From JABCPE02 sp963516475 (GTDB lineage Bacteria; Bacteroidota; Bacteroidia; Flavobacteriales; Weeksellaceae), in assembly GCA_963516475.1 (NCBI GenBank), contig CAUQBR010000007.1, positions 1 through 64,000 of the forward strand: a stretch of DNA of 64,000 nt. Direction: 5' to 3'. Both the position numbers and the translations under genes were made by a program. The number at the start of each line of letters is the position of its first letter. The stretch's first letter is position 1. The notes beneath the pieces were generated by a model. It searched no databases. It was not told where the DNA came from and saw nothing but the letters and a program-made list of their open reading frames with translations. This document shows, in pieces, positions 7,619 through 16,320 of the stretch.

Positions 7619-9775
7619 GTGCAGATTTTACAAGACCATTTGAACGAGCTGGAGTTTCCTAAATTATTGGAGGAAATCACGCCCTATGCGTACTCACCGA
7701 GAGTAGCCGAAAAAATATCAAATATAAAGCCGCTTCCACAAAAAGAAGCGGAATTTTTGCTGAAAAAAACTTCGGAATTTTTGTCTTCCTATGAGAGTGA
7801 AAATTTCATTCCCTTTGATGAATACGAAGATATAGAAGAGCCTCTGAAACTGATGCTTATAGAAAATTTCAGATTAGAAGCATCGGCTTTTTTGAGAATC
7901 CGAAAAATTACCGAGCAAATAGGAAAATTGCAATCGTTTTTCCCGAAATTCTCTGAAAACTTCCCGAGTTTAGAAGAGGAAATTAAAGAGCTGGAATTTA
8001 GAAAAGAGATTATAGATAAAATTTCAGCAGTTTTTAATCGTTTTGGAGAAGTTAAAAACGAGGCATCGCCACTTTTGAAGGAAATTCGAGAAAGCATTTC
8101 TATTGCTAAAAAAAATATTCAAGAAAACTTTAATAAATCCCTGAATCACTATGCCCAGCAGGATTTCCTTGATGAAATCCGCGAAAGTACGATAGAAGAC
8201 CAAAGGGTTTTGGCTGTGAAATCAGGCTTTAAAAAACGAGTTTCGGGGCGTGTTTTAGGAGTTTCCAAAACGGGTTCTATCACATATATCCAGCCTGACA
8301 GTGTTGTAAGGCATTATCATCAGCTCCGCGAAAGTGAAGAGGAGCAGAAAAAGGAAGTGGATAGAATTTTGAGGAAACTGACATCAGAAATCGCTGAATT
8401 TCATGCTCAATTATCAGATTATCAGGAATATCTCTATAATCTTGATATTACAAGAGCTAAAGCAAAATTTGCTGAAAAAATCAATGGAGTTTTACCTAAA
8501 ATCAATATTCATAAAACCCTGAAACTTATCGATGCCTATCATCCGCTTCTTTGGCTGAGAAATACGCAGGAAAACAAAGAGATTTTTCCTCAGACGCTGG
8601 AGCTTTCGGAGAAAAATAGAATCATCTGTATATCAGGGCCTAATGCAGGTGGTAAGTCCATCACTCTGAAGACTTTAGGGCTGCTCCAGCTGATGATTCA
8701 GTCAGGGATTTTGGTGCCTGTTCACCCGCGTTCAGAAATGTTTTTCTTTGATAAACTGATGACGGATATAGGTGATAATCAGTCTATTGAAAACCATCTT
8801 TCTACATATTCATCAAGGCTGAAAAAAATGAGCCGAATAGTACGAGAGGCAGATGAGAACACATTATTGCTGATTGATGAATTTGGGACAGGCTCAGACC
8901 CAGAGCTTGGTGGAGCGCTGGCAGAGGCGTTTTTGGAATTCTTTTACGAAAAAGAGAGTTTTGCAGTGATTACGACCCATTATACCAATATAAAACTGGT
9001 AGTGGAGCAGCTTCCTCACGCTCAAAATGCGGCGATGCTCTTTGATGAGGAAACGCTGGAGCCGATGTATAAACTGGAAGTTGGTCAGGCAGGAAGTTCC
9101 TTTACTTTTGAGGTTGCCGAGAAGAACAATATCCCAAGATTTATCATCCATTCCGCGAAGAAAAAGATAGAAAGAGATGTGGTGAATTTGGATAAAACGA
9201 TTGTCAAACTTCAGCAGGAAAAATTTGAGGTTGAAAAACTAAAATCTGACCTTACCGAAAAACGAGAAATTACCCAAAACAAAAGAGAAAATCTCCAAAA
9301 ACTAAACGAACAACTTCAGCAGAAACTTTATAATTTTCAGAAACTTTATGAGGAGGAATATAGAAAATTACAATTTGGGACAAGGATACAGAGTTTCATA
9401 GATGATTATGCAAAAGGAAAGTCTCGAAAGGATATTGTGAAAGAATTTATCAAAATTCTGGAACAGGAGAAATTTAGAAAAAACCAAAATACAGAGAAAA
9501 TAGAAGCTGAAAAACTGAAAGTGGTAAAACGAAAAGTAACACAGGAGCTGAAAAAAGAATCTGTGATACAGACCATAACAGAAACTCAGGAAAAAATCCA
9601 AGAAAGAGAAAGAAGGGAAAGAGCTCTTTGGCTGAAAGTGGGACAGCGAGTGAGAATCATAGGAAGCACGAGCATAGGAACGATAGAAAAGATAGACTCC
9701 AAAACCAATAAAGCCACGATAAACTATGGGCTTTTTAAGACACAGATAAGCACGGATGAGCTGGAAAGAGTGTAA
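7619..9775 (+). CDS. mutS2: MutS2-family ATPase lacking the Smr domain
   Basis: 718 residues. MutS2 proteins act on branched DNA in recombination control, and on stalled or collided ribosomes in some species. Order: core/lever helices ~1-300; ATPase with Walker A GPNAGGKS at ~340 and Walker B LLLIDEFGTGSDP; the long charged coiled-coil clamp (~500-640); and a terminal small beta KOW-like domain (LKVGQRVRIIGSTSIGTIEKI). The Smr nuclease domain that usually ends the protein is absent, and the frame stops cleanly. The start is GTG: an in-frame stop lies just upstream (7598), and the family-typical LNELEFPKLLEEI segment begins within ten residues. Confidence 0.9.
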   Translation: MQILQDHLNELEFPKLLEEITPYAYSPRVAEKISNIKPLPQKEAEFLLKKTSEFLSSYESENFIPFDEYEDIEEPLKLMLIENFRLEASAFLRIRKITEQIGKLQSFFPKFSENFPSLEEEIKELEFRKEIIDKISAVFNRFGEVKNEASPLLKEIRESISIAKKNIQENFNKSLNHYAQQDFLDEIRESTIEDQRVLAVKSGFKKRVSGRVLGVSKTGSITYIQPDSVVRHYHQLRESEEEQKKEVDRILRKLTSEIAEFHAQLSDYQEYLYNLDITRAKAKFAEKINGVLPKINIHKTLKLIDAYHPLLWLRNTQENKEIFPQTLELSEKNRIICISGPNAGGKSITLKTLGLLQLMIQSGILVPVHPRSEMFFFDKLMTDIGDNQSIENHLSTYSSRLKKMSRIVREADENTLLLIDEFGTGSDPELGGALAEAFLEFFYEKESFAVITTHYTNIKLVVEQLPHAQNAAMLFDEETLEPMYKLEVGQAGSSFTFEVAEKNNIPRFIIHSAKKKIERDVVNLDKTIVKLQQEKFEVEKLKSDLTEKREITQNKRENLQKLNEQLQQKLYNFQKLYEEEYRKLQFGTRIQSFIDDYAKGKSRKDIVKEFIKILEQEKFRKNQNTEKIEAEKLKVVKRKVTQELKKESVIQTITETQEKIQERERRERALWLKVGQRVRIIGSTSIGTIEKIDSKTNKATINYGLFKTQISTDELERV

Positions 9776-9819
9776 TTTATTCATCTGATAATTAGGTTTT
9801 TATCGAGCGATAGGTTTCC

Positions 9820-9841
9820 TTGTAGACACTTTGTAGACACT
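9820..9841 (+). repeat. Tandem 11-bp direct repeat upstream of the ung promoter
   Basis: Two exact copies of TTGTAGACACT, back to back (9820-9830 and 9831-9841). The same arrangement, with one A-to-G change in each copy, recurs at 21921-21942. In both places exactly 29 bases separate the repeat from a perfect -7 element. Copies one helical turn apart upstream of -33 are typical of an activator binding site. Confidence 0.6.
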
Positions 9842-9870
9842 TGATTTTTTCTTTGAAAGAACGAAAATTA

Positions 9871-9878
9871 TAGATTTG
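9871..9878 (+). promoter_or_regulatory. -7 element for ung
   Basis: TAGATTTG, an exact TAnnTTTG match, 26 bases before the ung ATG. At the expected -33 position there is TTC rather than TTG, so the promoter looks weak and activator-dependent. Confidence 0.6.
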
Positions 9879-9904
9879 CACTAACAAAAAATTAGTATTT
9901 AATT

Positions 9905-10546
9905 ATGACTTGGACAGAGATTTTAGCTCCAATAAAAAATACAGAATATTTTACTATACTTTGGGAAAAAGTAAAAGAGGAATATCAAACAACAAAGTGT
10001 TTTCCTCCTAAAAATATGATTTTTAGAGCAATAGAACTTACGCCCTTTGAAGAGGTTAAAGTCGTGATTATCGGGCAAGACCCGTATCATAATGATAATC
10101 AGGCGAATGGGCTTTGTTTTTCGGTTTCGGATAAAGTTAAAGCACCGCCATCGCTTAAAAATATTTTTAAGGAGCTGGAAGATGATTTAGGAATAAAGAA
10201 AACCTCTAATGAACTGGAAATGTGGGCGAAACAAGGAGTTTTGCTTCTTAATGCCACGCTGACAGTACGGGCTCATGAGGCGAACTCACACAAGGATTTG
10301 GGGTGGGAGAAGTTTACAGATTTCATCATTAAGGAAATTTCGGATAAAAAGGAGAATGTGGTTTTTGTGCTTTGGGGGGCTTTTGCACAGAAAAAAGCAG
10401 GATTGATAGACGCTAGTAAGCATTTTATCATTCAGTCTGCCCACCCATCGCCGTTTTCCGTGCATAAAGGCTTTTTTGGAAGCCGTCCTTTCTCTAAAAT
10501 CAACCAATTTTTGAAGGAAAAAGGTAAAGAACCGATAAACTGGTAA
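9905..10546 (+). CDS. ung: Uracil-DNA glycosylase, family 1
   Basis: 213 residues, the usual family length. It removes uracil from DNA as the first step of base-excision repair. The water-activating motif GQDPYH is at residues 57-62, the uracil-binding LLLNATLTVR follows near 120, and the DNA-intercalation loop is HPSPFS near 179, so all key motifs are intact. It has its own promoter with an unusual direct-repeat operator upstream, separate from mutS2. Next gene 50 bases downstream. Confidence 0.97.
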   Translation: MTWTEILAPIKNTEYFTILWEKVKEEYQTTKCFPPKNMIFRAIELTPFEEVKVVIIGQDPYHNDNQANGLCFSVSDKVKAPPSLKNIFKELEDDLGIKKTSNELEMWAKQGVLLLNATLTVRAHEANSHKDLGWEKFTDFIIKEISDKKENVVFVLWGAFAQKKAGLIDASKHFIIQSAHPSPFSVHKGFFGSRPFSKINQFLKEKGKEPINW

Positions 10547-10596
10547 ATTATTTAAAAGTAAAACATTGAAAATTAGATAAATTAAAAATTAACATT

Positions 10597-12738
10597 ATGA
10601 CAGAACAGCAGATTTTAAAGAAAATAGATGCTTGGGATGAGCAGGATAAAATTCAGGCGATTGTAGATTTTGTGGAAGGGCTTCCTGTGGAGCAGAGAAC
10701 TACGCAGGTTTTGAGTGAGCTGGCTCGTGCGTATAACAATCTTTACTGGCTAGACCAGACAGAAGAAAACAAAAACCACCTTAGAAAAGCGATAGAGGTG
10801 TTCAAATATCTAGAAGATGAGCTTTCTGAAGAGGCTGCGTGGAACTACCGTATCGGTTATTCTTATTTCTTTTTGGATGATAAAGCCAACGCTAGAAAGC
10901 ACTTCGAGAAACATGAAGAACTGGGCGGATGTAACAATGCTTATGAATTCCTTAATTGGCTGAATATTGCTGAGAAAAAAGGTATTCCTACATATGATGT
11001 ATATACAGGAGGAAAAGGTGAAGTGGAATATGATTTAGAAGTTTTTGTAGACCTTTTAAAAGAAAAAGCACCTAAAATGGCTGAAAAACTGGGAAATCCT
11101 GCATCAGAAGCAGAAATTTCTGCACTGGAACAGAGATTAGGTTTTGAGCTTCCAGAATCTTTCAAACAGCTGCATAGAACTTTCAGTGGACAGAAAGAAG
11201 ATGTGCCGTTTTTTGCGGTGGGAGAAGGACAGAGTTTTGTAGGAATCAATGAAGTGGAGCAGGTTCAGGAAGAGGTTATTTCTTACTTGAAAAAACATTA
11301 CGGAGAAAACTGGGCAGACCTAAAACTTCCAGAGGAGAATTTTGAGGATGATTATTTGGTTAAAAATACACTTTATAACCGTAAATGGATTCCTATTTTG
11401 AAAGGAAATGACCTTATCTGTATGGATTTAGACCCTGTGGAGGAAGACCCAATTCCTGGGCAGATTATCATCATATCCCTTGCAGAAAATATAGAGGACT
11501 ACTATGTGGGACACATTCAGTTCAGAATGAGAGCTTGGATAGATTATATGAATGATTCTATTTCATCTGGACGATTGAGCTATGATGAAGAAGAGGATAT
11601 TATGAAGTTTGAAGGAAGAGATTCTGGACTTCCAGCTTATTATGATGAGGAAGACAGAACAGCTTTGGAGAAATATATCGCAAAGGAATTTGGAGAGTTT
11701 AATGATGTATTCCATGAACTGGAATCTCCTGATATTCATTGTGATGTGTATATTATAGAACCTACACCAGAAGCTAACTACTACACATTGGTAACGGGTG
11801 GAATGGGCGCTCATATGATGAATGTTCCAGCAGACTACCCATACACACCACACATGGAGCTGGCAATCAATCTGCCGCCAACTTGGAATATAAGAAGCGA
11901 AGAAGAGAAAGATTATTGGCCTATCCGTTGGCTGAAAATTTTGGCTCGTCTGCCTATCAATCACAATACTTATTTAGGAAACGGACACACTATCCCATCT
12001 AATGAGGCTTTTGAAGGGACTAATTTCAAAGGTGTGATTCTCGTAGCGGCTCAGTCTAATGAGAAAAACGAGGATGGAGAGAACCTTCCAGCTATTGTGG
12101 AGCTTCCGAGTGAGAGAAGAGTTGAGTTTTTCTATATCCAGCCGTTGTATGAGGAGGAAATGGATTTCAAATTAGACCACGGAACGGATGCTTTGTTTGA
12201 TAAATTTATAGAGCAGGATGTACCATATCCGCCAGTAGTGGATGTAAACAGAGTAAATGTCTGCGAAGGCTATGCACCAGCAGAAAACCCAAATCTTTTG
12301 GATAATGTGGCATGGGCGTTCAATGATAAAATTTACGAATCTTTACAGAATTTCTGGATGGCTGTCTATGATTACAACCAAGATATAGACAATAATCTGG
12401 ATGATTACGCACCGCATTCTACGATTTTCAATTCTAAAAAAGTGAAAGTAATGTATGAGGCCTATATCAAGGATGAAAAATCGCTTTGGAAGTATGAAAA
12501 ACTTCTTAATCCAGATACTTTCGATGAAGAGCCTGAATATGATGGATTGTATTATGCTGAAATCATGGCAGAATGCGAGGCTTATGAAGACCATTTCGGA
12601 GCAATAGAACTATTGCAGTGGATTCATAATTCATTGGCTAGTAAAGAATTAGGAGATCATATATTCTTTGAAGGCTTCAGTATCGAGGGCTACGAAGAAG
12701 ATGGAACGCCTGTAATTAGCTTACACTTAGGAAGTTAA
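10597..12738 (+). CDS. Multidomain SUKH (SMI1/KNR4) + suppressor-of-fused protein, polyimmunity-like
   Basis: 713 residues, acidic, no signal peptide. Residues ~1-140 look helical and TPR-like (LARAYNNLYWLDQ, NYRIGYSYFFLDDKANARKHFEKHEELGG). About 157-330 is a SUKH-1 (SMI1/KNR4) domain, with ISALEQRLGFELPESFKQLHRTFSG. About 360-520 is a SUFU domain, with VYIIEPTPEANYYTLVTGG and WPIRWLKILARLPI. The last ~150 residues are a further domain I do not recognise. SUKH and SUFU are both known as immunity modules of polymorphic toxin systems, and tandem fusions have been described as polyimmunity proteins. No toxin gene lies next to it. Domain identities are from motif recognition; the immunity role is inference. 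Confidence 0.75.
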   Translation: MTEQQILKKIDAWDEQDKIQAIVDFVEGLPVEQRTTQVLSELARAYNNLYWLDQTEENKNHLRKAIEVFKYLEDELSEEAAWNYRIGYSYFFLDDKANARKHFEKHEELGGCNNAYEFLNWLNIAEKKGIPTYDVYTGGKGEVEYDLEVFVDLLKEKAPKMAEKLGNPASEAEISALEQRLGFELPESFKQLHRTFSGQKEDVPFFAVGEGQSFVGINEVEQVQEEVISYLKKHYGENWADLKLPEENFEDDYLVKNTLYNRKWIPILKGNDLICMDLDPVEEDPIPGQIIIISLAENIEDYYVGHIQFRMRAWIDYMNDSISSGRLSYDEEEDIMKFEGRDSGLPAYYDEEDRTALEKYIAKEFGEFNDVFHELESPDIHCDVYIIEPTPEANYYTLVTGGMGAHMMNVPADYPYTPHMELAINLPPTWNIRSEEEKDYWPIRWLKILARLPINHNTYLGNGHTIPSNEAFEGTNFKGVILVAAQSNEKNEDGENLPAIVELPSERRVEFFYIQPLYEEEMDFKLDHGTDALFDKFIEQDVPYPPVVDVNRVNVCEGYAPAENPNLLDNVAWAFNDKIYESLQNFWMAVYDYNQDIDNNLDDYAPHSTIFNSKKVKVMYEAYIKDEKSLWKYEKLLNPDTFDEEPEYDGLYYAEIMAECEAYEDHFGAIELLQWIHNSLASKELGDHIFFEGFSIEGYEEDGTPVISLHLGS

Positions 12739-12756
12739 TAATCAGTGATAGATAAA

Positions 12757-12795
12757 GAAAATCCCTTTGAGTTTTTATCAAAGGGATTTTTTATT
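12757..12795. terminator. Bidirectional terminator between the SUKH-SUFU and LRR genes
   Basis: A 13-bp perfect stem (12758-12770 with 12778-12790) with a 7-nt loop and T-runs on both strands, between two convergent genes. Confidence 0.85.
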
Positions 12796-12802
12796 GATAA
12801 AT

Positions 12803-13762
12803 TTAAGCAAAGTCAATATCTATATAAGGAATATTCTGATTTTTAAGTAAGTCTATTGTAGCGTTATCAAATGGTCGTTTACAATCTAGCACGATTAAAT
12901 ATTCTAGATTTTTAATATTAGCCAGTTCATTCACATTTTTAAGGTTAAAACAGGAAACTAAGTCTAAATAGCTTAAAGAGGGCAAATGAGTAAATAACTC
13001 ACAATCTACTTCAGCCTTTTTGATTCCATTCAAAGCAATGTACCTCAAATTTTTAAATTCTTTCAATTTCGAAATTGAAAAATTCTGCCCTGAAAATCCA
13101 ACAAGACTAATTGACTCCAATAAATCAGAGCTTATATTTTCTAATATATTCAATGATTTACCATGATGAAAACTGGCATGAATTAGTTTCTTAAAATTTT
13201 TAATTTCATCAAGTTGCTTAATATTTTTATACTTTGAGATATTGCACTGTAAGTAACTGATATTAGGGAAATTATTTGCCTTAATTCCAAATAAACCATT
13301 AGTTTCACTTCTTGATATAAATGCTGAAAGATTGGGCATTTCCAGACTTGCTGGTATTTCAAATTTTTCTACATCCCATTCTATTGGATTGAAAAAATAT
13401 AATGTTTCTAATGTAAGCGCAGAATTTTTTATGGTATTTTCTAATTTAGAAAAACAAACATATGGAAATGCCAATACCTTTAAATTACCGAGCGTATTTA
13501 TCCAATCTGGTAAGTCGGATATATCATACTCTCCAGATTCTGGCTCCTCAATAATCAATGCTTGAATTTTTGACAACTCTTCTGAAGAAGGGGTTTTATC
13601 CCATGTCAGAAATTTAATATTTTCAAACCTGTCATAGTCATCCTGTAAAGTCTCAAGCTCATCATCATCTGCCGCTAAGCAATAAGTGGTCAGATGTGGC
13701 TTTATCCACTGACTTAATTCAATATTTTTAAAAATAAACATACTCATATTTTTTTTACTCAT
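12803..13762 (-). CDS. Leucine-rich-repeat protein
   Basis: 319 residues, no signal peptide. The C-terminal two thirds carry degenerate leucine-rich repeats of about 22-25 residues (FKNLRYIALNGIKKAEV, LPSLSYLDLVSCFNLKNV, IKNLEYLIVLDC). Such proteins bind other proteins, but the partner is unknown here. It starts three bases after the nadE stop on the same strand, so it is probably co-transcribed with nadE. An N-terminal MSKKNMSM gives a possible second start at M6. No domain other than LRR is visible. Confidence 0.7.
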   Translation of the reverse strand: MSKKNMSMFIFKNIELSQWIKPHLTTYCLAADDDELETLQDDYDRFENIKFLTWDKTPSSEELSKIQALIIEEPESGEYDISDLPDWINTLGNLKVLAFPYVCFSKLENTIKNSALTLETLYFFNPIEWDVEKFEIPASLEMPNLSAFISRSETNGLFGIKANNFPNISYLQCNISKYKNIKQLDEIKNFKKLIHASFHHGKSLNILENISSDLLESISLVGFSGQNFSISKLKEFKNLRYIALNGIKKAEVDCELFTHLPSLSYLDLVSCFNLKNVNELANIKNLEYLIVLDCKRPFDNATIDLLKNQNIPYIDIDFA

Positions 13763-13765
13763 TTT

Positions 13766-14554
13766 TTAAAACAATTCTTTTGGGATTTTGCAGACTGGGA
13801 TAGGGTTTATTTTGTGCTGGGTAGCCCTATTTAGGCGGTCATATATCATAAAAACTTCTTTTTCCCTGCCAGAGAAATCCTCTGCGGAATGGTCTTGGTG
13901 AACGCTCATAGCCCATTCCAGCTCTGGGTAGGTGGCGCCTATCTGCTGTTCATCAGTTCGCTCCGTGTCCCATAGCCCATCGGTGGGAGCTGCTTTTTGG
14001 ATGCTTTCAGGGATGTTCAGCTCTTTGGCTAGTTCATAGACTTGGGTTTTGGTTAAATCTCCAATCGGTGAAATATCCACGCCGCCATCTCCGTATTTTG
14101 TGAAAAAACCGATGCCGAAATCTTCTATTTTATTGCCTGTTCCTGTAACCAAAAGGTTATGAATCTGCCCAAAATAGTACAGCGTAAGCATTCTGAGCCG
14201 AGAGCGGGAATTGGCAAGGGAAAGCTCTCTATTCTGCGTAGTGGAGCTTTTGCTGATTACTTTTTTTTCAAAAATATCAAAGGTTTCTGTCAAATCTATT
14301 TCCAAACTTTCCACATTTTGAAAGTTGTTTTTCAGAAAGGAAATCTGCTCCTGAGCCCGCTGCACTTGGTCTTTCTTTTGGCGTATGGGAAGTTCTATGA
14401 CTAGGGTTTTTAGCCCTGTTTTAGCGGTAAGGGTAGAAACCACCGCTGAGTCTATCCCGCCAGAAATCCCGATAACGAAGCCGTTCATTTTAGCAGTTTC
14501 TGCATAATTTTTCAGCCAATTTATAATGTGTTCTGTTACTTTTTGTGTCTGCAT
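13766..14554 (-). CDS. nadE: NH3-dependent NAD synthetase
   Basis: 262 residues. It makes NAD from deamido-NAD, ATP and ammonia. The PP-loop ATP motif SGGIDSAV lies near residue 30 and the conserved GTGNKIEDFGIGFFTKYGDGGVDI near 137-160. The short length and absence of an N-terminal nitrilase domain show that it uses ammonia rather than glutamine. It is divergent from gldB, a pairing seen in other flavobacteria. Confidence 0.95.
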   Translation of the reverse strand: MQTQKVTEHIINWLKNYAETAKMNGFVIGISGGIDSAVVSTLTAKTGLKTLVIELPIRQKKDQVQRAQEQISFLKNNFQNVESLEIDLTETFDIFEKKVISKSSTTQNRELSLANSRSRLRMLTLYYFGQIHNLLVTGTGNKIEDFGIGFFTKYGDGGVDISPIGDLTKTQVYELAKELNIPESIQKAAPTDGLWDTERTDEQQIGATYPELEWAMSVHQDHSAEDFSGREKEVFMIYDRLNRATQHKINPIPVCKIPKELF

Positions 14555-14573
14555 TTTATATCTAAAAATTTTC

Positions 14574-14581
14574 TATTTTTG
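14574..14581 (+). promoter_or_regulatory. -7 element for gldB
   Basis: TATTTTTG, an exact match, 43 bases before the gldB ATG in the nadE-gldB divergent region. Confidence 0.55.
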
Positions 14582-14624
14582 CGAATTAAAAATTGGAGTT
14601 AAAGATAAATAAATTTTAAATAAA

Positions 14625-15611
14625 ATGAAAAAATCAAGAAATATTCATTGGGTATTATTTTTGTCATTGTGTTTGGTCGTTTTTTCTTGTAACAAAAACC
14701 AAGAAGAACTATGGAAAATAGAAGTGAAGAACACAGAAAAAGTAGAAATTTTTGACATTTCTGGTGAGTTTTTTGACCCAAAAGTTTCATTAAAGGAATT
14801 TAAAGAAAAATATCCGATGTTTCAGGGGTCTATTCCTGATGCGGAGTACGAAATCAGAAGAAAAGATACAGCGGAAATCCGTGTGTATCAGGAGGCTGTA
14901 AAGGGAATTGATAAAACAAAACTGAAAAACGAGTTGTCAGAAATGTTTTCACGAGTGAAGCATTATTTCCCAGCTTTCAAAACGCCTAAGGTTTATCTTT
15001 ATTCCTCATTTTTAGACAGAGAAAGTGTGATAGATCCTATCTTTTTCAGAACGGACGAAGGGATGCTTTTCGTGGATATTTCTGCATTCATGGGAGAGAA
15101 AAGCAAAAACTACCAAGGGCTGGATGAGTATCATAAAAAAATCATGAATCCAGAGAATTTGGTGCCGAGAATTACAGAAATTGTAGCCGAAACTTTCTTG
15201 ATTTCTAATCCTCAAGAAAATAAATTTATAGACCAAATCATTTTAGAAGGAAAAATCAAAACACTTCAAGATGCCTTTCTTCCGAATACTCCAGATTATC
15301 TGAAAATGAACTATTCCCAGACTCAGGAGGAATGGGCAGAGGCTAATGAAGCTAATATCTGGAACTATTTTGTGGAAAATAATATGGTGTTTAGCGATGA
15401 CCCGAAACTCTATGAGCGTTTCCTTTCAGTGGCGCCATTTTCTAAATTCTATACCGAAATAGACCAAAAATCTTCGCCTCGTGTGGGTAGTTTCATCGGC
15501 TGGAGAATCTGTAAGGCTTTTTATGCCCAAAAACCAGAAACGAAATTATCAGATTTCTTAAAGATGAACGCTACGGAAATCTTTAACCAAAGTAATTACA
15601 AACCAGAATAA
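14625..15611 (+). CDS. gldB: Gliding motility lipoprotein GldB
   Basis: 328 residues. The signal peptide ends in the lipobox VFSC, with Cys22 as the lipidated residue. The body matches GldB as I know it (EIFDISGEFFDP, LSEMFSRVKHYFPAFKTPKVYLYSS, FIGWRICKAFYAQ), a protein needed for flavobacterial gliding whose fold resembles a zincin peptidase. Its stop overlaps the start of the Sua5-type gene. In Flavobacterium johnsoniae gldB is followed by gldC; no gldC is seen here. Presence of GldB does not by itself prove that the organism glides. Confidence 0.88.
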   Translation: MKKSRNIHWVLFLSLCLVVFSCNKNQEELWKIEVKNTEKVEIFDISGEFFDPKVSLKEFKEKYPMFQGSIPDAEYEIRRKDTAEIRVYQEAVKGIDKTKLKNELSEMFSRVKHYFPAFKTPKVYLYSSFLDRESVIDPIFFRTDEGMLFVDISAFMGEKSKNYQGLDEYHKKIMNPENLVPRITEIVAETFLISNPQENKFIDQIILEGKIKTLQDAFLPNTPDYLKMNYSQTQEEWAEANEANIWNYFVENNMVFSDDPKLYERFLSVAPFSKFYTEIDQKSSPRVGSFIGWRICKAFYAQKPETKLSDFLKMNATEIFNQSNYKPE

Positions 15612-16159
15612 TGGAAAAACTGCTGGAAGTCCTAAAACAGGGCGGAGTTATTCTCTATCCTACGGATACCATCTGGGGGCTGGGGTGTGATGCTGCCAAT
15701 CCCGAAGCCATACAAAAACTGTTTTCCCTGAAAAAAAGAGAACAAGGAAAATCGGCGATTATTCTGGTGGAAAACGAGCAAAGACTGCAGAAAATAGTGG
15801 ATGTTCCAGCCATGGCGTGGGAAATCATAGATTTGAGCGAAAAGCCTGTTACCATCGTTTATGACAACCCAAAAGGGCTTCCCAAAGAACTTTTGGCAGA
15901 AGATGGAAGTATAGGAATTCGTCTGGTAAAGGATGATTTTTGTAAAAAACTGATTTCCAAGCTTAATAGTCCCATTGTTTCTACTTCGGCTAATTTCAGT
16001 GGAGAAAAAAGTCCGATGAGTTTTTCTGAAATTTCGCAAGAGATTAAAAACCAAGTAGATGCCATAGCGGAAGAACGCCAAGACCAGAGGGCAGAGTGGG
16101 AAGGCTCCTCGGTGATTAGGATTTGGGAAGATGGAAGAATAAAAGTCATCAGAGAGTGA
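15611..16159 (+). CDS. L-threonylcarbamoyladenylate synthase (Sua5/YrdC/YciO family)
   Basis: 182 residues, the single-domain length. It makes threonylcarbamoyl-AMP, the precursor of t6A at position 37 of ANN-decoding tRNAs. Family motifs: GGVILYPTDTIWGLGCDA near the N terminus, KKREQGKSAIILV, GIRLV and SPIVSTSANFSGEKSP. The ATG overlaps the gldB stop by one base, so the two are translationally coupled. No Sua5 C-terminal domain is present. Confidence 0.92.
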   Translation: MEKLLEVLKQGGVILYPTDTIWGLGCDAANPEAIQKLFSLKKREQGKSAIILVENEQRLQKIVDVPAMAWEIIDLSEKPVTIVYDNPKGLPKELLAEDGSIGIRLVKDDFCKKLISKLNSPIVSTSANFSGEKSPMSFSEISQEIKNQVDAIAEERQDQRAEWEGSSVIRIWEDGRIKVIRE

Positions 16160-16181
16160 TAGATTTTAAATAAAAAAATCC

Positions 16182-16189
16182 TATTTTTG
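16182..16189 (+). promoter_or_regulatory. -7 element for the purM operon
   Basis: TATTTTTG, an exact match. The resulting transcript would have an unusually long leader of about 160 nt before purM. Confidence 0.55.
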
Positions 16190-16229
16190 TAGAAATAAAA
16201 ATTCTATTTTGAAATTAAATAAAATCACT

Positions 16230-16320
16230 TCAGCTCTTTTTCTGAACCAAAATAGTGGAATGGAGTTTTGTGCTGAAAATATACCAGCCGGCCAGCCTTG
16301 GGGTTTGTCGGCTTTTTTAT
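16230..16320 (+). promoter_or_regulatory. Structured purM leader with a terminator-like hairpin (candidate attenuator or riboswitch)
   Basis: Within the leader, TTCAGC (near 16230) pairs with GCTGAA (16272-16277), enclosing CAAAA/TTTTG pairing. Then AGCCG (16286-16290) pairs with CGGCT (16309-16313), directly followed by a T-run to 16318. That is an intrinsic-terminator shape about 36 bases before the ATG, inside the transcript of a purine gene. I could not match it to the purine, ZTP or THF riboswitch consensus. Regulation by attenuation is inference. Confidence 0.4.
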
